The notes: a model not told the origin generated them from the letters alone. 64,000 nucleotides of DNA from an uncultured Clostridia bacterium (GCA_937906775.1 CALCUD010000111.1:8135-72134), one strand, 5' to 3'; shown: positions 43,750 to 52,803, counted from the first letter of the stretch. Numbers and translations: made by a program.

Positions 43750-44840
43750 GCTTCCGCCTCCTTTCCGCGGATCCGGTCGATCTCGGCCTGTTTTTCTTTC
43801 CTTACTTCACGGCTCTTGATCGCGTTGCCGATCAGGACTCTGATCGGAATGACCAGCGCTCCGCAGTATACGATGATCGCAACGATCATATTGACCACAT
43901 CGGGCGTATAGCTGTACAGCTGAAGATAATTGCCTCCGACGGTGATATGGGCAATGAAAAGTCCGGCGATGATCACGCCTGCCGGGCTGCTCATGCCGAG
44001 AAGCGCGACCGAGATCCCGTCAAAGCCCTGCTGCATGACCGTTTCAACCACTTCAATATGATCACCGTAGCTGCTCATATACATCAGGGTCCCGCCCAGC
44101 CCCGCAAGCGCTCCGGCAATTGCCATGGCGAGCAGGATGCTCTTCCTGTCGTTGATCCCGGCATAGATTCCGGCGTTGCGGTTCTTTCCGATCGTCTTCA
44201 GCTCATATCCGAGCGTCGTTTTGTCCAGGATGAATTTCATGATCAGCACGGTGACGACCGCAATCGGGAAGATGATGTTGCCGGGAAGGGCTGCCGATGA
44301 CGGAATATCCGCGCTTCTGTTGAAGCTGGAATTGTACGCGAATTTTTTGATCAGCAGATTGGAGAGAAGCATAACGATGTAGTTGAACATAATGCCCGAG
44401 ATGACTTCGCTCACTTTGAACCGGGCTTTCATCGCGCCTGTGACGGCTCCGCACAGCGCGCCTGCCGCCACGCCCGCGATCATGGCAAGCAGGGTGTTCA
44501 GAAACGGCGGAAAAGCCGCGGGCAGGCAGCATGAAGTGATCACCGCCGCGCACGCGCCCGCCGTGAACTGTCCGGAGGCGCCGATGTTGAAAAGTCCCGT
44601 TTTGATCGAAAACGCCACCGACATTCCCGTAAGGATGATCGGCGTTGCCGTGTACAGCCACAGCAGGGCTCCCTGCAGCCCGTCGGTAAACCCGCCGGTA
44701 AGGATGATGCCGAGACCGCCGAAGGAATCAAGCGGTTTGGTGATGAACAGAAGATACCATCCGAGCAGAAGTCCGATCAGCACGGAAATCAGCGAAGGAA
44801 GGATCCTGATCCATCTTTCGGATCTGCTGTTCTTCATCAT
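43746..44840 (-). CDS. nucleoside ABC transporter permease (NupP-like)
   Basis: This 364-residue integral membrane protein has about eight to nine hydrophobic segments and motifs of BMP-associated permeases: TPIILTGMSVAFSIKTGLFN, NIGASGQFTAGACAA and VSEVISGIMFNYIVMLLSNL. It overlaps the ATPase gene at its start and the fusion gene at its end by four bases each, so the operon is tightly coupled. GGGGG precedes the first of two ATG codons. It would form the channel with the permease half of the fusion protein. Confidence 0.92.
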   Translation of the reverse strand: MMKNSRSERWIRILPSLISVLIGLLLGWYLLFITKPLDSFGGLGIILTGGFTDGLQGALLWLYTATPIILTGMSVAFSIKTGLFNIGASGQFTAGACAAVITSCCLPAAFPPFLNTLLAMIAGVAAGALCGAVTGAMKARFKVSEVISGIMFNYIVMLLSNLLIKKFAYNSSFNRSADIPSSAALPGNIIFPIAVVTVLIMKFILDKTTLGYELKTIGKNRNAGIYAGINDRKSILLAMAIAGALAGLGGTLMYMSSYGDHIEVVETVMQQGFDGISVALLGMSSPAGVIIAGLFIAHITVGGNYLQLYSYTPDVVNMIVAIIVYCGALVIPIRVLIGNAIKSREVRKEKQAEIDRIRGKEAEA

Positions 44841-46402
44841 TCTTCCCCCTTTCCCGCGTGAAGGTCCATGCGTCTTGCCCCGGACATATAAAGTCCGAGC
44901 TCCTGCTGCGTCGTGTTTTTCGGATCGAGTTCGGCAACGATCTCCCCTTCAAACATGACCAGGATCCTGTCGCTCAGACCCATCACTTCACTGAGCTCAA
45001 AAGAAACCAGAAGCACCGCCCGTCCTCCGTCCCTCGCCTCGAGGAGCTTGCTGTGGATCGATTCGATCGCTCCCACGTCGAGCCCTCTGATCGGCTGCGA
45101 CGCGATGAACAGCTGCGGATTTCGCGAAAGCTCTCTGGCAATGACGATCTTCTGCTGATTTCCGCCGGACAGTCCTCCTGCAATCGAGTCCGCGCCGCGG
45201 CTCGTTCTTATGTCATATTCGGTGATTTTCTCTTCCGTATATTTCCTTGCCTTATGATAATTGATGATCCCTCTCTTCTGGAATTTCGGCCCGCAGTATT
45301 CCTGAAGGATCATGTTTTCCTCCAGCGTGCTCTCGCTCACCAGTCCGTGCTTCAGTCTGTCCTCGGGAACATGCCCGATCCCCGCGCCGGTCCTTTCTCT
45401 TACGGAAAGATCCGTGATGTCCGTTCCGCAGAGCTCGATCTTTCCTGATTTGACAGGCATAAGCCCCGTCAGTCCGTATACGAGCTCGCTCTGTCCGTTC
45501 CCGTCGATCCCCGCGATGCAGACGATCTCTCCCGAACGGACGTTGAAGGAAACGTTTCTGACCGCGTCCTTCGCGGATTTCGCTGACGCGACGGTCAGTC
45601 CTTTGACAGAAAGAATGTTCCTGCCGGGCTTCGCGGGCGCTTTATCAAGCACAAGCCTGACTTTGCGGCCCACCATTTTTTCGGACATTTCCTCTTCGGT
45701 GACCGACGCGACGCTGAAGGTGTCGATGTACTGGCCTTTCCTGAGCACGCTGCAGCGATCCGCGACCGCGCGGATCTCATTCAGCTTATGCGTAATAAAG
45801 AGCAGCGATTTTCCGTTGCCCGCGAGGTCTTTCATGAGCTTCAGAAGTTCGTCGATCTCGGACGGAGTGAGCACCGCGGTCGGCTCATCGAAGATGAGGA
45901 TATCGTTCTCCCGGTACAGCATCTTGAGAATCTCGACTCTCTGCTGCATGCCGACGGTGATATCGGATATTTTCGCGTCCGGGTCAATGTCGAAATGATA
46001 TTTTTCGCTCAGCGCCAGTACTTTCTCACGCGCCTTCGTCATATCGAGCCTGCCGAAGCGGCCTTTGTCCTCCATGCCAAGCACGATGTTCTGGAGTACG
46101 GTGAAGGATTCCACCTGACGGAAATGCTGGTGGACCATGCCGATGCCGTATTCCGTCGCGTCGTTCGGATTTTTGATCTCCACGGCTTCCCCGTTTACTT
46201 TGATGACCCCTGTATCAGGCTTCACGAGTCCGAAAAGGATGTTCATCAGCGTGCTTTTGCCTGCTCCGTTTTCTCCGAGCAGCGCGTGGATCTCGCCTTT
46301 GCGCAGGCGGACGGTCACGTCTTTGTTGGCGTAGTAGTCGCCGTATTTTTTCGAGATGTCTATGAGTTCCACCGCGTACTCACTGTTCTGATGTTCTGCC
46401 AT
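44837..46402 (-). CDS. nucleoside ABC transporter ATPase (NupO-like)
   Basis: This 521-residue protein has two ABC domains. The first has Walker A LLGENGAGKST, signature ISDITVGMQQRVEIL and Walker B DILIFDEPTAVLT. The second has IAGIDGNGQSE in place of a canonical Walker A, LSGGNQQKIVIARELSR, and LFIASQPIRGLDVG. This asymmetry is normal for the RbsA/NupO/MglA class. AGGAGG precedes the ATG. It is the first gene of the operon, with a promoter at 46550-46578. The substrate is probably a purine nucleoside or related compound, given the BMP partner. Confidence 0.93.
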   Translation of the reverse strand: MAEHQNSEYAVELIDISKKYGDYYANKDVTVRLRKGEIHALLGENGAGKSTLMNILFGLVKPDTGVIKVNGEAVEIKNPNDATEYGIGMVHQHFRQVESFTVLQNIVLGMEDKGRFGRLDMTKAREKVLALSEKYHFDIDPDAKISDITVGMQQRVEILKMLYRENDILIFDEPTAVLTPSEIDELLKLMKDLAGNGKSLLFITHKLNEIRAVADRCSVLRKGQYIDTFSVASVTEEEMSEKMVGRKVRLVLDKAPAKPGRNILSVKGLTVASAKSAKDAVRNVSFNVRSGEIVCIAGIDGNGQSELVYGLTGLMPVKSGKIELCGTDITDLSVRERTGAGIGHVPEDRLKHGLVSESTLEENMILQEYCGPKFQKRGIINYHKARKYTEEKITEYDIRTSRGADSIAGGLSGGNQQKIVIARELSRNPQLFIASQPIRGLDVGAIESIHSKLLEARDGGRAVLLVSFELSEVMGLSDRILVMFEGEIVAELDPKNTTQQELGLYMSGARRMDLHAGKGEE

Positions 46403-46549
46403 AATGCCTCCTGTCCGGCAGGTTCATCACAGATCACGGTCCCGGGGGACCGGCGTGATGCTTCTGATGTTTTTTTCGACGGATGCCTCCGTATACTGCA
46501 GGTTTGCATGTGTTACTTCACATGAACACGGGTACTGTTCGCTGGAACC

Positions 46550-46578
46550 AGTATAAGGCAAAAAGCATTTCTTTTCAA
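46550..46578 (-). promoter_or_regulatory. promoter of nucleoside ABC operon
   Basis: On the minus strand TTGAAA (46578-46573), 17 bp, TATACT (46555-46550). The leader of about 140 nt contains two hairpins (CATGTG/CACATG and CGGTCCC/GGGACCG); no known riboswitch was recognised. Confidence 0.65.
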
Positions 46579-46599
46579 GACTCCCGGGCTGGATACAAT

Positions 46600-47109
46600 A
46601 TGCAGTATGCGTCAGGTTGCTCCCATTACCTGTGCTTTCCGGAAGGCAAAAGTAAAAACGGGGTCACTTGCAAAGCGAAGTTCCGGTTTGCAGAAGTAAA
46701 TTCCGGGGCAGCAAAAAACGGACATTTGCCACCCAGACTTTCCCTGCTGTACGAATTAATATGGTTCATCATAAGGGTAATATCCTGTTGGGAATACTGA
46801 CCAATATCAGTCCCTTCAGGAATGAAACACCGGATAAACTCCCGTGGCCACAAGCGTTGCCAGGACCATCCTTCCCATCATTAGTTGGTTCTTCTGATCC
46901 CATCCTTCATTCTTCATCTGCGTGTAATATAAAAACCGGCGTCCTTCGGGACGCCGGTATACTTTTTGGCTTTGGGCTCAGGGGAACACTGTCCGTAGGA
47001 ATATGGAGAATCTGTCAACTGCATCATATTATATGATGATTTATATCATACGCGGCAATAACACACGCAAATAAACCGTGTAAAAGCAGCTCATGACCGC
47101 ACAGGCCTG
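46600..47109. other. intergenic, terminator only
   Basis: Apart from the terminator at 46935-46958, I see no gene with an RBS or family match. Plus-strand frames here are open by chance. Confidence 0.5.
46935..46958 (-). terminator. bidirectional-looking terminator with tetraloop
   Basis: ACCGGCGTCC, TTCG, GGACGCCGGT: a perfect 10-bp stem. On the minus strand it is followed by TTTT and ends the 47110-52233 operon; on the plus strand a shorter T-run follows. Confidence 0.85.
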
Positions 47110-48231
47110 TCACCAGAAATTGGCGACATATGCTTCTTTATGGCCATCAAAGTTCATCATTGACAGGATTTCTTCCTTTTCAGGGTGACACGGGTCCCTG
47201 CCAATGAAAACAGAACCGTGATATACAGTATCCACCAGGAACCTGCCATGGCAATCGACCATCAGGATCAGGCGCTCCCGAAATCCGATATCGTTACGGG
47301 GGCAGGTGATTGTCAGATCGCGGCCGTATTTTTCTCTCAACAAATCGGTATAATCGCAAGCTTCCTGCCGGCTGACCCGGATAGTGTCAAACATCGTACT
47401 GCATTTTTCCGAATAATTCACAGGATAAAAATGCCACCGTTTGACACCAAGGCGGATCAGCATCTCGGCAGTTTTTTCCAGTTTCCCGATGTTGTAACGG
47501 GTCAGCACCGTATGAATGACCAGTGGGATTCCGGCTTCCACAATCGACCGGATGTTCTTTTTCAGGATCTGTGTCTGAGAAAAGGTGCCGGCATTATGAT
47601 TGCATCCGGTCACATGGTATTCAGGCCGTACCAGGTGCAGTATTTCATCATCCAGAATATCCACCGTCAGACGGACCGTTGTGTGGTTTTCCTTCAGCAG
47701 GGGAATCAGTTTCTGTAATTGGGGCGTTGTTCCATTCGTATCAAGTATTGTAGCTGCTTTGCCCCGCAGGAAACGAAGGATCTCCTCCAGTTTGGGGTTC
47801 AGTGTGGGTTCTCCCCCTGTCAGCCCGACAGATATCGGATTCAGTTTCAGAATAGTCTCCGCTGTTTCTATTTCATCACAGAAGGCTTCCGGATGTGCAG
47901 GCGCAACTTTGCCGCGGTGCATCTTATCCTCCGCAAAACAATAGATACAGTCCAGATTGCAGCTTCCGGAAAGCAGCCAGCCGATAAAAAAAGGATTGTC
48001 AGACTGTACATTTCTTGTCATTCGGTCCGCATTTTCCGACATAAAGGTCTGTACAGCGTCAGTTCCTTCCCGGCTGAACGTTTCCTTGAGTTCTTCAATA
48101 AATATACCTTCATAAAAACGGTGCATATTCTCTTCACGGTTGTAGACAGTGACCCCGTTATACTCGTTCCTCAGTATATATCGGGAACCAACGTTCAGCT
48201 TCCGTCCAACTTCGTGTCCGTCCATATTCAT
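47110..48231 (-). CDS. radical SAM enzyme of the phosphatase-NTase-MATE operon
   Basis: This 373-residue protein has the cluster motif C91-C95-C98 (GSCNLDCIYC), VGLTGGEPTLNP, LDTNGT and a TIM-barrel pattern. The C-terminal part has one conserved-looking Cys (DPCHPEKEE) but no clear SPASM cluster. The N-terminal 80 residues are unusual and might be a recognition domain. AAAGGAG precedes the ATG, and its ATG overlaps the MATE stop codon. It is the last gene of the four-gene run. It would generate a radical on a small molecule or peptide. It differs clearly from the two RiPP maturases at 26.9 and 37.3 kb. Confidence 0.85.
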   Translation of the reverse strand: MNMDGHEVGRKLNVGSRYILRNEYNGVTVYNREENMHRFYEGIFIEELKETFSREGTDAVQTFMSENADRMTRNVQSDNPFFIGWLLSGSCNLDCIYCFAEDKMHRGKVAPAHPEAFCDEIETAETILKLNPISVGLTGGEPTLNPKLEEILRFLRGKAATILDTNGTTPQLQKLIPLLKENHTTVRLTVDILDDEILHLVRPEYHVTGCNHNAGTFSQTQILKKNIRSIVEAGIPLVIHTVLTRYNIGKLEKTAEMLIRLGVKRWHFYPVNYSEKCSTMFDTIRVSRQEACDYTDLLREKYGRDLTITCPRNDIGFRERLILMVDCHGRFLVDTVYHGSVFIGRDPCHPEKEEILSMMNFDGHKEAYVANFW

Positions 48232-49979
48232 GCGGTTTCTCCTTTGGAAAGATTAAAAGTGATCATCGTGTTATTCTGATCCATGAGCGGAATATACCGG
48301 AATCCGTCAGCCAGCTTCAGGGCCATCCTTGTCCCGATAAACCGTTCCGGCCGGTCATCATGCAAGGACCATTCCTCAGCCCTTTTCAGCAGATCACAGC
48401 GCGGACTGTTGTCTCTGAAACTCATTGTAAGGCTTTGGTCACACAGCAGGATCCTCACATGAACTGAAGGGTCTTTTACTTTGTTTTCCATCCCCTGACC
48501 GATCAGACATATGGATAATTCCTCAACACAAAGAGGAACAAAATATCGTAATCTTGAATTCAACCCTTTTCTCTTACAGAATGCCGATGCCAGTTCGGAA
48601 AATTCAACCGCGCCGGCATCCGTGGAAATATCCGCGCTGATGATATTTTCTTCCGGGATCGCCAGCAGCGGACTTTTTCTTTTTTCCTTCAGAAACAGGA
48701 TTGCCGTCAAGACCGCTGCCAGGATCTCCGCGCCCGCGAGCGCGCCAAATGTCGCCGCCGCATTGTCTCGCGCGAAGATCAATAAAAGACCGCAAGGGAA
48801 CAAGCATGCTTTCGCCAGATTCATGACTGAGCAAGCCGCGGATCTCCGGAAAGCCTGCATTCCTTTCAATGCCGCGAGGAAAAGCGCGGTAAAGGGAAGC
48901 TGGATCCCAAGAGCGGTCACTGCGGTACATACGCACCGTATCGTTGTCTCCGCATCATCCGCGGTGTACAACTGTGCAAGCGGGCGTGAGAACAGAATGA
49001 CAAGCAGCCCTAACGCCACGATCCACAGAATACTTCTCCGGACTTCCCGCAGGATCCTGTCGATCCCATCTCTGTCACCATCGCCGATCCTGAGTCCCAT
49101 CAGGATCAGTACGGCATCCCCGACCGCTACACAGAACGGATTCACAAACAAAGCAAGATTCTTGAACACAGTCATCCCAAGCATAGCGTCCAGACCCGCT
49201 TTTGCAATAATAAGCCGGTTGATAGCCGTATTTCCCAGGAAAGACGCGATCCCGTACACCGTCTGCGAAAAGCCCTGATGCAGCAGCTCCGGCACATATT
49301 GAAATCGGATCTGTTTGCAACTCAGGGAAAAGAGTTTCTTTCTCCTGAAGAAATAGGGAATCAACACAATCACATAGCATACATAACTGAGCATGGTCGC
49401 CAATCCCATTCCGGCCAGGCCGCCTCTGAATACAAATACATTCAGAAGATCTCCCACAATATCCGCCACGCAGACCGTGATCCCGGCCACGCGTACGATT
49501 TTTGCTCCGCCATCCATCTGTAATACACCGGAGGCAACAGAAGAAAAGTTATGGAAAATGCCGCCAATGAACAGATAGCGCAAATATCCGGCTGCAAGCG
49601 GTGCCAGATGTGTCGCTTCGCCTCTGGCTCCCAGAAAACCCGCGAACGGTTCTGCAAACAGGACGCCTGCCGTTCCGAGTAAAACCGACAAAGCAAGCAA
49701 TATCCACAGTGCCGTGGAAAAAACATGTCCGGCTTCGTCTGTGCGGTTCTTTCCGATCTTCGAAGTGCACAGGACCTGACATCCGGTGATCATGGTATAG
49801 CTCAGCAGATTGTTCAGCATGAAATACGGTGACGAGATCCCATACGCTGTCATCGCCTCCGCGCCGAGAAAAGTACTCGTAAACACACCGTCAATGAAGC
49901 CGGTCATCATGCTTGAGCATCTGAGCAGGAATGCTGTTGTGTAAGCGTTTCGGTAGGTACGATCCATTATCATTTTCAT
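48228..49979 (-). CDS. MATE exporter fused to HATPase-like domain
   Basis: This 583-residue protein has about twelve transmembrane segments in its first 440 residues with MATE-type features (GFIDGVFTSTFLGAEAMTAY, then GGLAGMGLATMLSYV). A cytoplasmic C-terminal domain (about 460-583) looks like an anti-sigma/histidine-kinase ATPase: YFVPLCVEELSICLIG, MSFRDNSPRCDLL and RFIGTRMALKLADGFRYIPL. The domain is known in some clostridial MATE proteins; its purpose is unclear. It lies between the nucleotidyltransferase and radical SAM genes and probably exports their product. A GGGAAAA sequence precedes the ATG. Confidence 0.85.
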   Translation of the reverse strand: MKMIMDRTYRNAYTTAFLLRCSSMMTGFIDGVFTSTFLGAEAMTAYGISSPYFMLNNLLSYTMITGCQVLCTSKIGKNRTDEAGHVFSTALWILLALSVLLGTAGVLFAEPFAGFLGARGEATHLAPLAAGYLRYLFIGGIFHNFSSVASGVLQMDGGAKIVRVAGITVCVADIVGDLLNVFVFRGGLAGMGLATMLSYVCYVIVLIPYFFRRKKLFSLSCKQIRFQYVPELLHQGFSQTVYGIASFLGNTAINRLIIAKAGLDAMLGMTVFKNLALFVNPFCVAVGDAVLILMGLRIGDGDRDGIDRILREVRRSILWIVALGLLVILFSRPLAQLYTADDAETTIRCVCTAVTALGIQLPFTALFLAALKGMQAFRRSAACSVMNLAKACLFPCGLLLIFARDNAAATFGALAGAEILAAVLTAILFLKEKRKSPLLAIPEENIISADISTDAGAVEFSELASAFCKRKGLNSRLRYFVPLCVEELSICLIGQGMENKVKDPSVHVRILLCDQSLTMSFRDNSPRCDLLKRAEEWSLHDDRPERFIGTRMALKLADGFRYIPLMDQNNTMITFNLSKGETA

Positions 49980-50033
49980 AAATGCCGTTTTCCCTTTATT
50001 CGTTGCTGTCCATAAAAACCGTCAGTCAGCAGT

Positions 50034-51062
50034 TCATTGATCATCCCGGTTGAAATATCGGCTGAAATCTTTCAGCTGCCGGAAAGGCTCCTTCAACAGC
50101 ATGACATATTCTTCTTTTCCGTCATGCTCCCACAGTACAAGGTCCCCCTTACCTTCAACAATATCCCCTTTGCGGATCGCGGCATGAAAAAATGTCTCAA
50201 TGATAAGCACGCGGGAAAATTCATTGCTGTCAACTGTCAACATCGGTTCTGCCTGGAAAGTAAAGCTGTCGTCTGTCACGCGGCAACTGAACGGGACATT
50301 TTTCCGGATCAGCCCGGCTTCATGCAGGTGCGGAAGTGCAAGTGTATTGTCCACTGACATCACATCCACTGTATGTTCGCCAATCACAAATCTGAACGGC
50401 AGCGACAGACCGAAAACCTTCGCCGCGCATCGTTGTTTGTTAAGCGCCGTGATCACGCTGTCGATCCTTCTGAGTTCATCCCTGTTTCCGTAGAATACAA
50501 TATCATAGTCACCGGGAGCCGGATTATTCAGCGCAGCGGAGCCGGTCAGGCCCATCTGTTCGGGCTGCACATCAAAAAACACCTTCAGTTCATCGACAAG
50601 CAGCCGGAAATCAACATTCCGGTCATACAGTTCCCGCAGAGCCATTCGCGGTTCAATGATATCAATCACATCCGCACACTCATAGCAGGTATATCCGGGG
50701 ATCAATACAGATTCGAAGCGGGGTTCCGTATCGATCCTGTGCAGAAACGGCAGTTCTCTGATCTGACTGTTATCCAGTGAGTACTTTTTCCCATCTTCCG
50801 ATCTTTCACATACTTTTCTCATCGGTATGCCGAGTATGTCTTTTCTGTACGGGAACCAGGAACACATATCTTCGTTCAGATTATTCTCGCTCATATAAAT
50901 ACACGATCCGAAGAATTGATCCTTATCATTCTGATAAAGGTAATTGCACGGTGCAGAGACAACGGCATATACATCATATTCCCTTTTTCCAACCAGATAA
51001 TAAAGGATATCATTGGAATCATTATACTTCCTGCATCTCTGCAGGATCTCATTCTTATCCAT
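50034..51062 (-). CDS. predicted nucleotidyltransferase
   Basis: This 342-residue protein has a central nucleotidyltransferase fold signature GLTGSAALNN followed by PGDYDIVFYG (GS...DxD, near residues 170-190) and a later acidic strand HTVDVMSV. The N-terminal part may be an extra domain with several Cys and Tyr residues (AVVSAPCNYLYQND). It resembles the COG1665-type group of predicted nucleotidyltransferases. AAAGGAG precedes the ATG. It is co-directional with the phosphatase (31 nt gap) and the MATE gene (54 nt gap). Transfer of a nucleotidyl group to a small molecule, peptide or RNA is possible; the substrate is unknown. Confidence 0.72.
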   Translation of the reverse strand: MDKNEILQRCRKYNDSNDILYYLVGKREYDVYAVVSAPCNYLYQNDKDQFFGSCIYMSENNLNEDMCSWFPYRKDILGIPMRKVCERSEDGKKYSLDNSQIRELPFLHRIDTEPRFESVLIPGYTCYECADVIDIIEPRMALRELYDRNVDFRLLVDELKVFFDVQPEQMGLTGSAALNNPAPGDYDIVFYGNRDELRRIDSVITALNKQRCAAKVFGLSLPFRFVIGEHTVDVMSVDNTLALPHLHEAGLIRKNVPFSCRVTDDSFTFQAEPMLTVDSNEFSRVLIIETFFHAAIRKGDIVEGKGDLVLWEHDGKEEYVMLLKEPFRQLKDFSRYFNRDDQ

Positions 51063-51093
51063 CGTCCTGCTCCTTTCTGAAAAGAAGTGTATT

Positions 51094-52233
51094 TCAGCGA
51101 AGGTAAGGTGTTTCCAGGATCCGCTTCAGCTCACTGATTTCCTCCGGCGTCATTCCGCATTCCAGGAGATACTTCCCGGCCGAGGCTGTAAGATTGTCTG
51201 TGGAGTACAACGTATCCCGGTCATTTTCTCTGAGGACCTCCGGTCCGGAAGAAAGGATCGTTGAAAAACTCCGTGGAACACTTTCACCGCGTGTCAGGAT
51301 TTCCAGGATCCGTTCCACTTGACATATGCTCAGCAGCTCATACTTTTCACGGTCCTGATCCCGGTTCAGTCTCACAAGGCATTCGAAAGACAGCATATAG
51401 TCGTCTGTGATTTCTCTTTTATCCGCCCCCGTCAGGGCTTCAAGGATGCAGCACAGGAATCCCGTTCTGTCCAGACCTGCCCTGCATTGGATCAGATACG
51501 GTCCCGTATTGGCAATCATGAGCCGCAGCGCCGCGGCAAGCATATTCCGGAATCCGCTTCCAAGGAAATCGATTGGAAACTGCATTGAAAGCACATTCCC
51601 TTCCTTGTGGAGTTTATTGATATAAAACCCGTCATATTTTCCGGAGGAGAAGATTTCTTCCGCCATTTTCTGTTCACAGGTCATATTCAGCACAAATTGG
51701 ATTCCATCCCGTTCCAGAAGCCGATCCAGATGTCTTTGCCTGATGAAAAAAGCATCGTTGTTATTGATCGGGTCGAAGGAAGCCGTTGAACGGTATACAA
51801 TTCCCTTCCGGATTCTTCCTCCGCAAAGAGAACGGTAATTCGTAAAGACTTCATCGCTCGGATACCGTTCCGCTGAAATGTCAAAATCCGTACAAAAAAC
51901 ATCCTGAAGGACCTTATATTTTCCATGTTCGTTCAAAAAAACTCTGGCGGTCTTTGCTCCTGTCATGCGGCACGGTTCCCAGACACGTCCAAAGCGTTTT
52001 TCAATCCGGATCCAGTCAAACCCAGGGTACGCGTTCAGGCATATCGCGCCCTCCGGCAACATACATCCGCACAGAAAAGGAATATCCTCAAAAGCTGTTC
52101 CATTGTTGAAAAGCACATTTACACTGTCTCCGGGTTCAAAGCCAAGTCCTGTTATTTCCTGATAGTCAGACCTCATCATGATATTCCCGAACGGTTTACC
52201 CTCATACAGCGCCAGATTGCCTGTCTGAATCAT
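51094..52233 (-). CDS. tyrosine-phosphatase-like protein with altered P-loop
   Basis: This 379-residue cytoplasmic protein (no signal peptide) has the same two-domain build as the secreted phosphatase at 40489-41631: a beta-rich N-terminal domain (DSVNVLFNNGTAFEDIPFLC) and a phosphatase domain with QCRAGLDRTGF near residues 248-258. The catalytic Cys and Arg remain but the usual His before Cys is Gln, so activity may be reduced or altered. AAGAGG precedes the ATG. It is the first gene of the run with the nucleotidyltransferase, MATE/ATPase and radical SAM genes. Its role there, possibly dephosphorylating or binding a phosphorylated intermediate, is not known. Confidence 0.8.
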   Translation of the reverse strand: MIQTGNLALYEGKPFGNIMMRSDYQEITGLGFEPGDSVNVLFNNGTAFEDIPFLCGCMLPEGAICLNAYPGFDWIRIEKRFGRVWEPCRMTGAKTARVFLNEHGKYKVLQDVFCTDFDISAERYPSDEVFTNYRSLCGGRIRKGIVYRSTASFDPINNNDAFFIRQRHLDRLLERDGIQFVLNMTCEQKMAEEIFSSGKYDGFYINKLHKEGNVLSMQFPIDFLGSGFRNMLAAALRLMIANTGPYLIQCRAGLDRTGFLCCILEALTGADKREITDDYMLSFECLVRLNRDQDREKYELLSICQVERILEILTRGESVPRSFSTILSSGPEVLRENDRDTLYSTDNLTASAGKYLLECGMTPEEISELKRILETPYLR

Positions 52234-52650
52234 TTATCAGGCACCTCTTAAATAAAAAAGCATTTTCTCTGAATTGATTATGATACTCAACATCCGGAAT
52301 ATATGTTCATTTTACTTTAAATGCTCTCCATGCGTCAAGCTATGCAGACATGGCGTCCCGGACGGCTCCGGTTTTTGTGCGCAAAACACAAGGACACATT
52401 TTGTGCAAAAAAGTAAAAAACGGTCATTTTTTTATTAGCCCGTCCGGAAGGGGATTCGTATAAATAAATGTCCGCGATGAAGAAGCGGGCCCTGAAGACC
52501 GGCTTCGTCATCAGAGATGACAGAGAACGGACTGAAGCGGATCTCAGATATTCACCCGGGGAATGATCATGAATGAGCAATATGAACTATTGATCTGAAT
52601 GATCGCGGAAATCCTGATACGGTGCTGCAAACGAAAGGAGGATATTGAAT
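52234..52650. other. divergent regulatory region
   Basis: This AT-rich stretch lies between the phosphatase start (minus) and the 29-codon gene (plus). TATAAA near 52458 may be a plus-strand -10, giving a long leader with a small hairpin (GTCATC-AGA-GATGAC). A 29-codon frame near 52480-52565 has no RBS and is not called. Confidence 0.4.
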
Positions 52651-52740
52651 ATGTGGTTTGAAAACATTTACATCACGGAACGGAATAACGGTGGCGCAGC
52701 GTGGGGAAACCTCTGGAATTGGATCAGAGGCCTGATATGA
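52651..52740 (+). CDS. 29-residue Trp-rich peptide
   Basis: This short gene starts MWFENIYITERNNGG and ends AAWGNLWNWIRGLI. It has four Trp (2, 18, 22, 24) and two Gly near the middle, with a basic Arg near the end. AAAGGAGG lies 9 nt before the ATG and a 14-bp-stem terminator follows 30 nt after the stop, so it looks like a deliberate single-gene unit. It reads divergently from the radical SAM operon. It could be a pre-peptide for the radical SAM enzyme (short precursors such as PqqA and MftA are of this size), a signalling peptide or an amphipathic toxin. Which of these is right is not known. Confidence 0.6.
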   Translation: MWFENIYITERNNGGAAWGNLWNWIRGLI

Positions 52741-52770
52741 GAGATAATCATTGATCTGTCGGCAGACAGA

Positions 52771-52803
52771 AGAAGCCTTCCGGAAACAGTCCGGAAGGCT
52801 TCT
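52771..52803 (+). terminator. terminator after 29-codon gene
   Basis: AGAAGCCTTCCGGA pairs with TCCGGAAGGCTTCT over 14 bp around AACAG, followed by TTTTA. It may also act on the kinase transcript from the other strand. Confidence 0.85.

Noticed and set aside
46403..46545. Purine riboswitch in the nucleoside operon leader
   Set aside because: Two hairpins are present but the conserved purine-aptamer core could not be found.
46483..47036. Small plus-strand frames in the 46.5-47.0 kb gap
   Set aside because: No RBS, no family likeness, and they cross a terminator.
52480..52565. 29-codon frame upstream of the Trp-rich peptide gene
   Set aside because: No ribosome binding site; may only be part of the leader.
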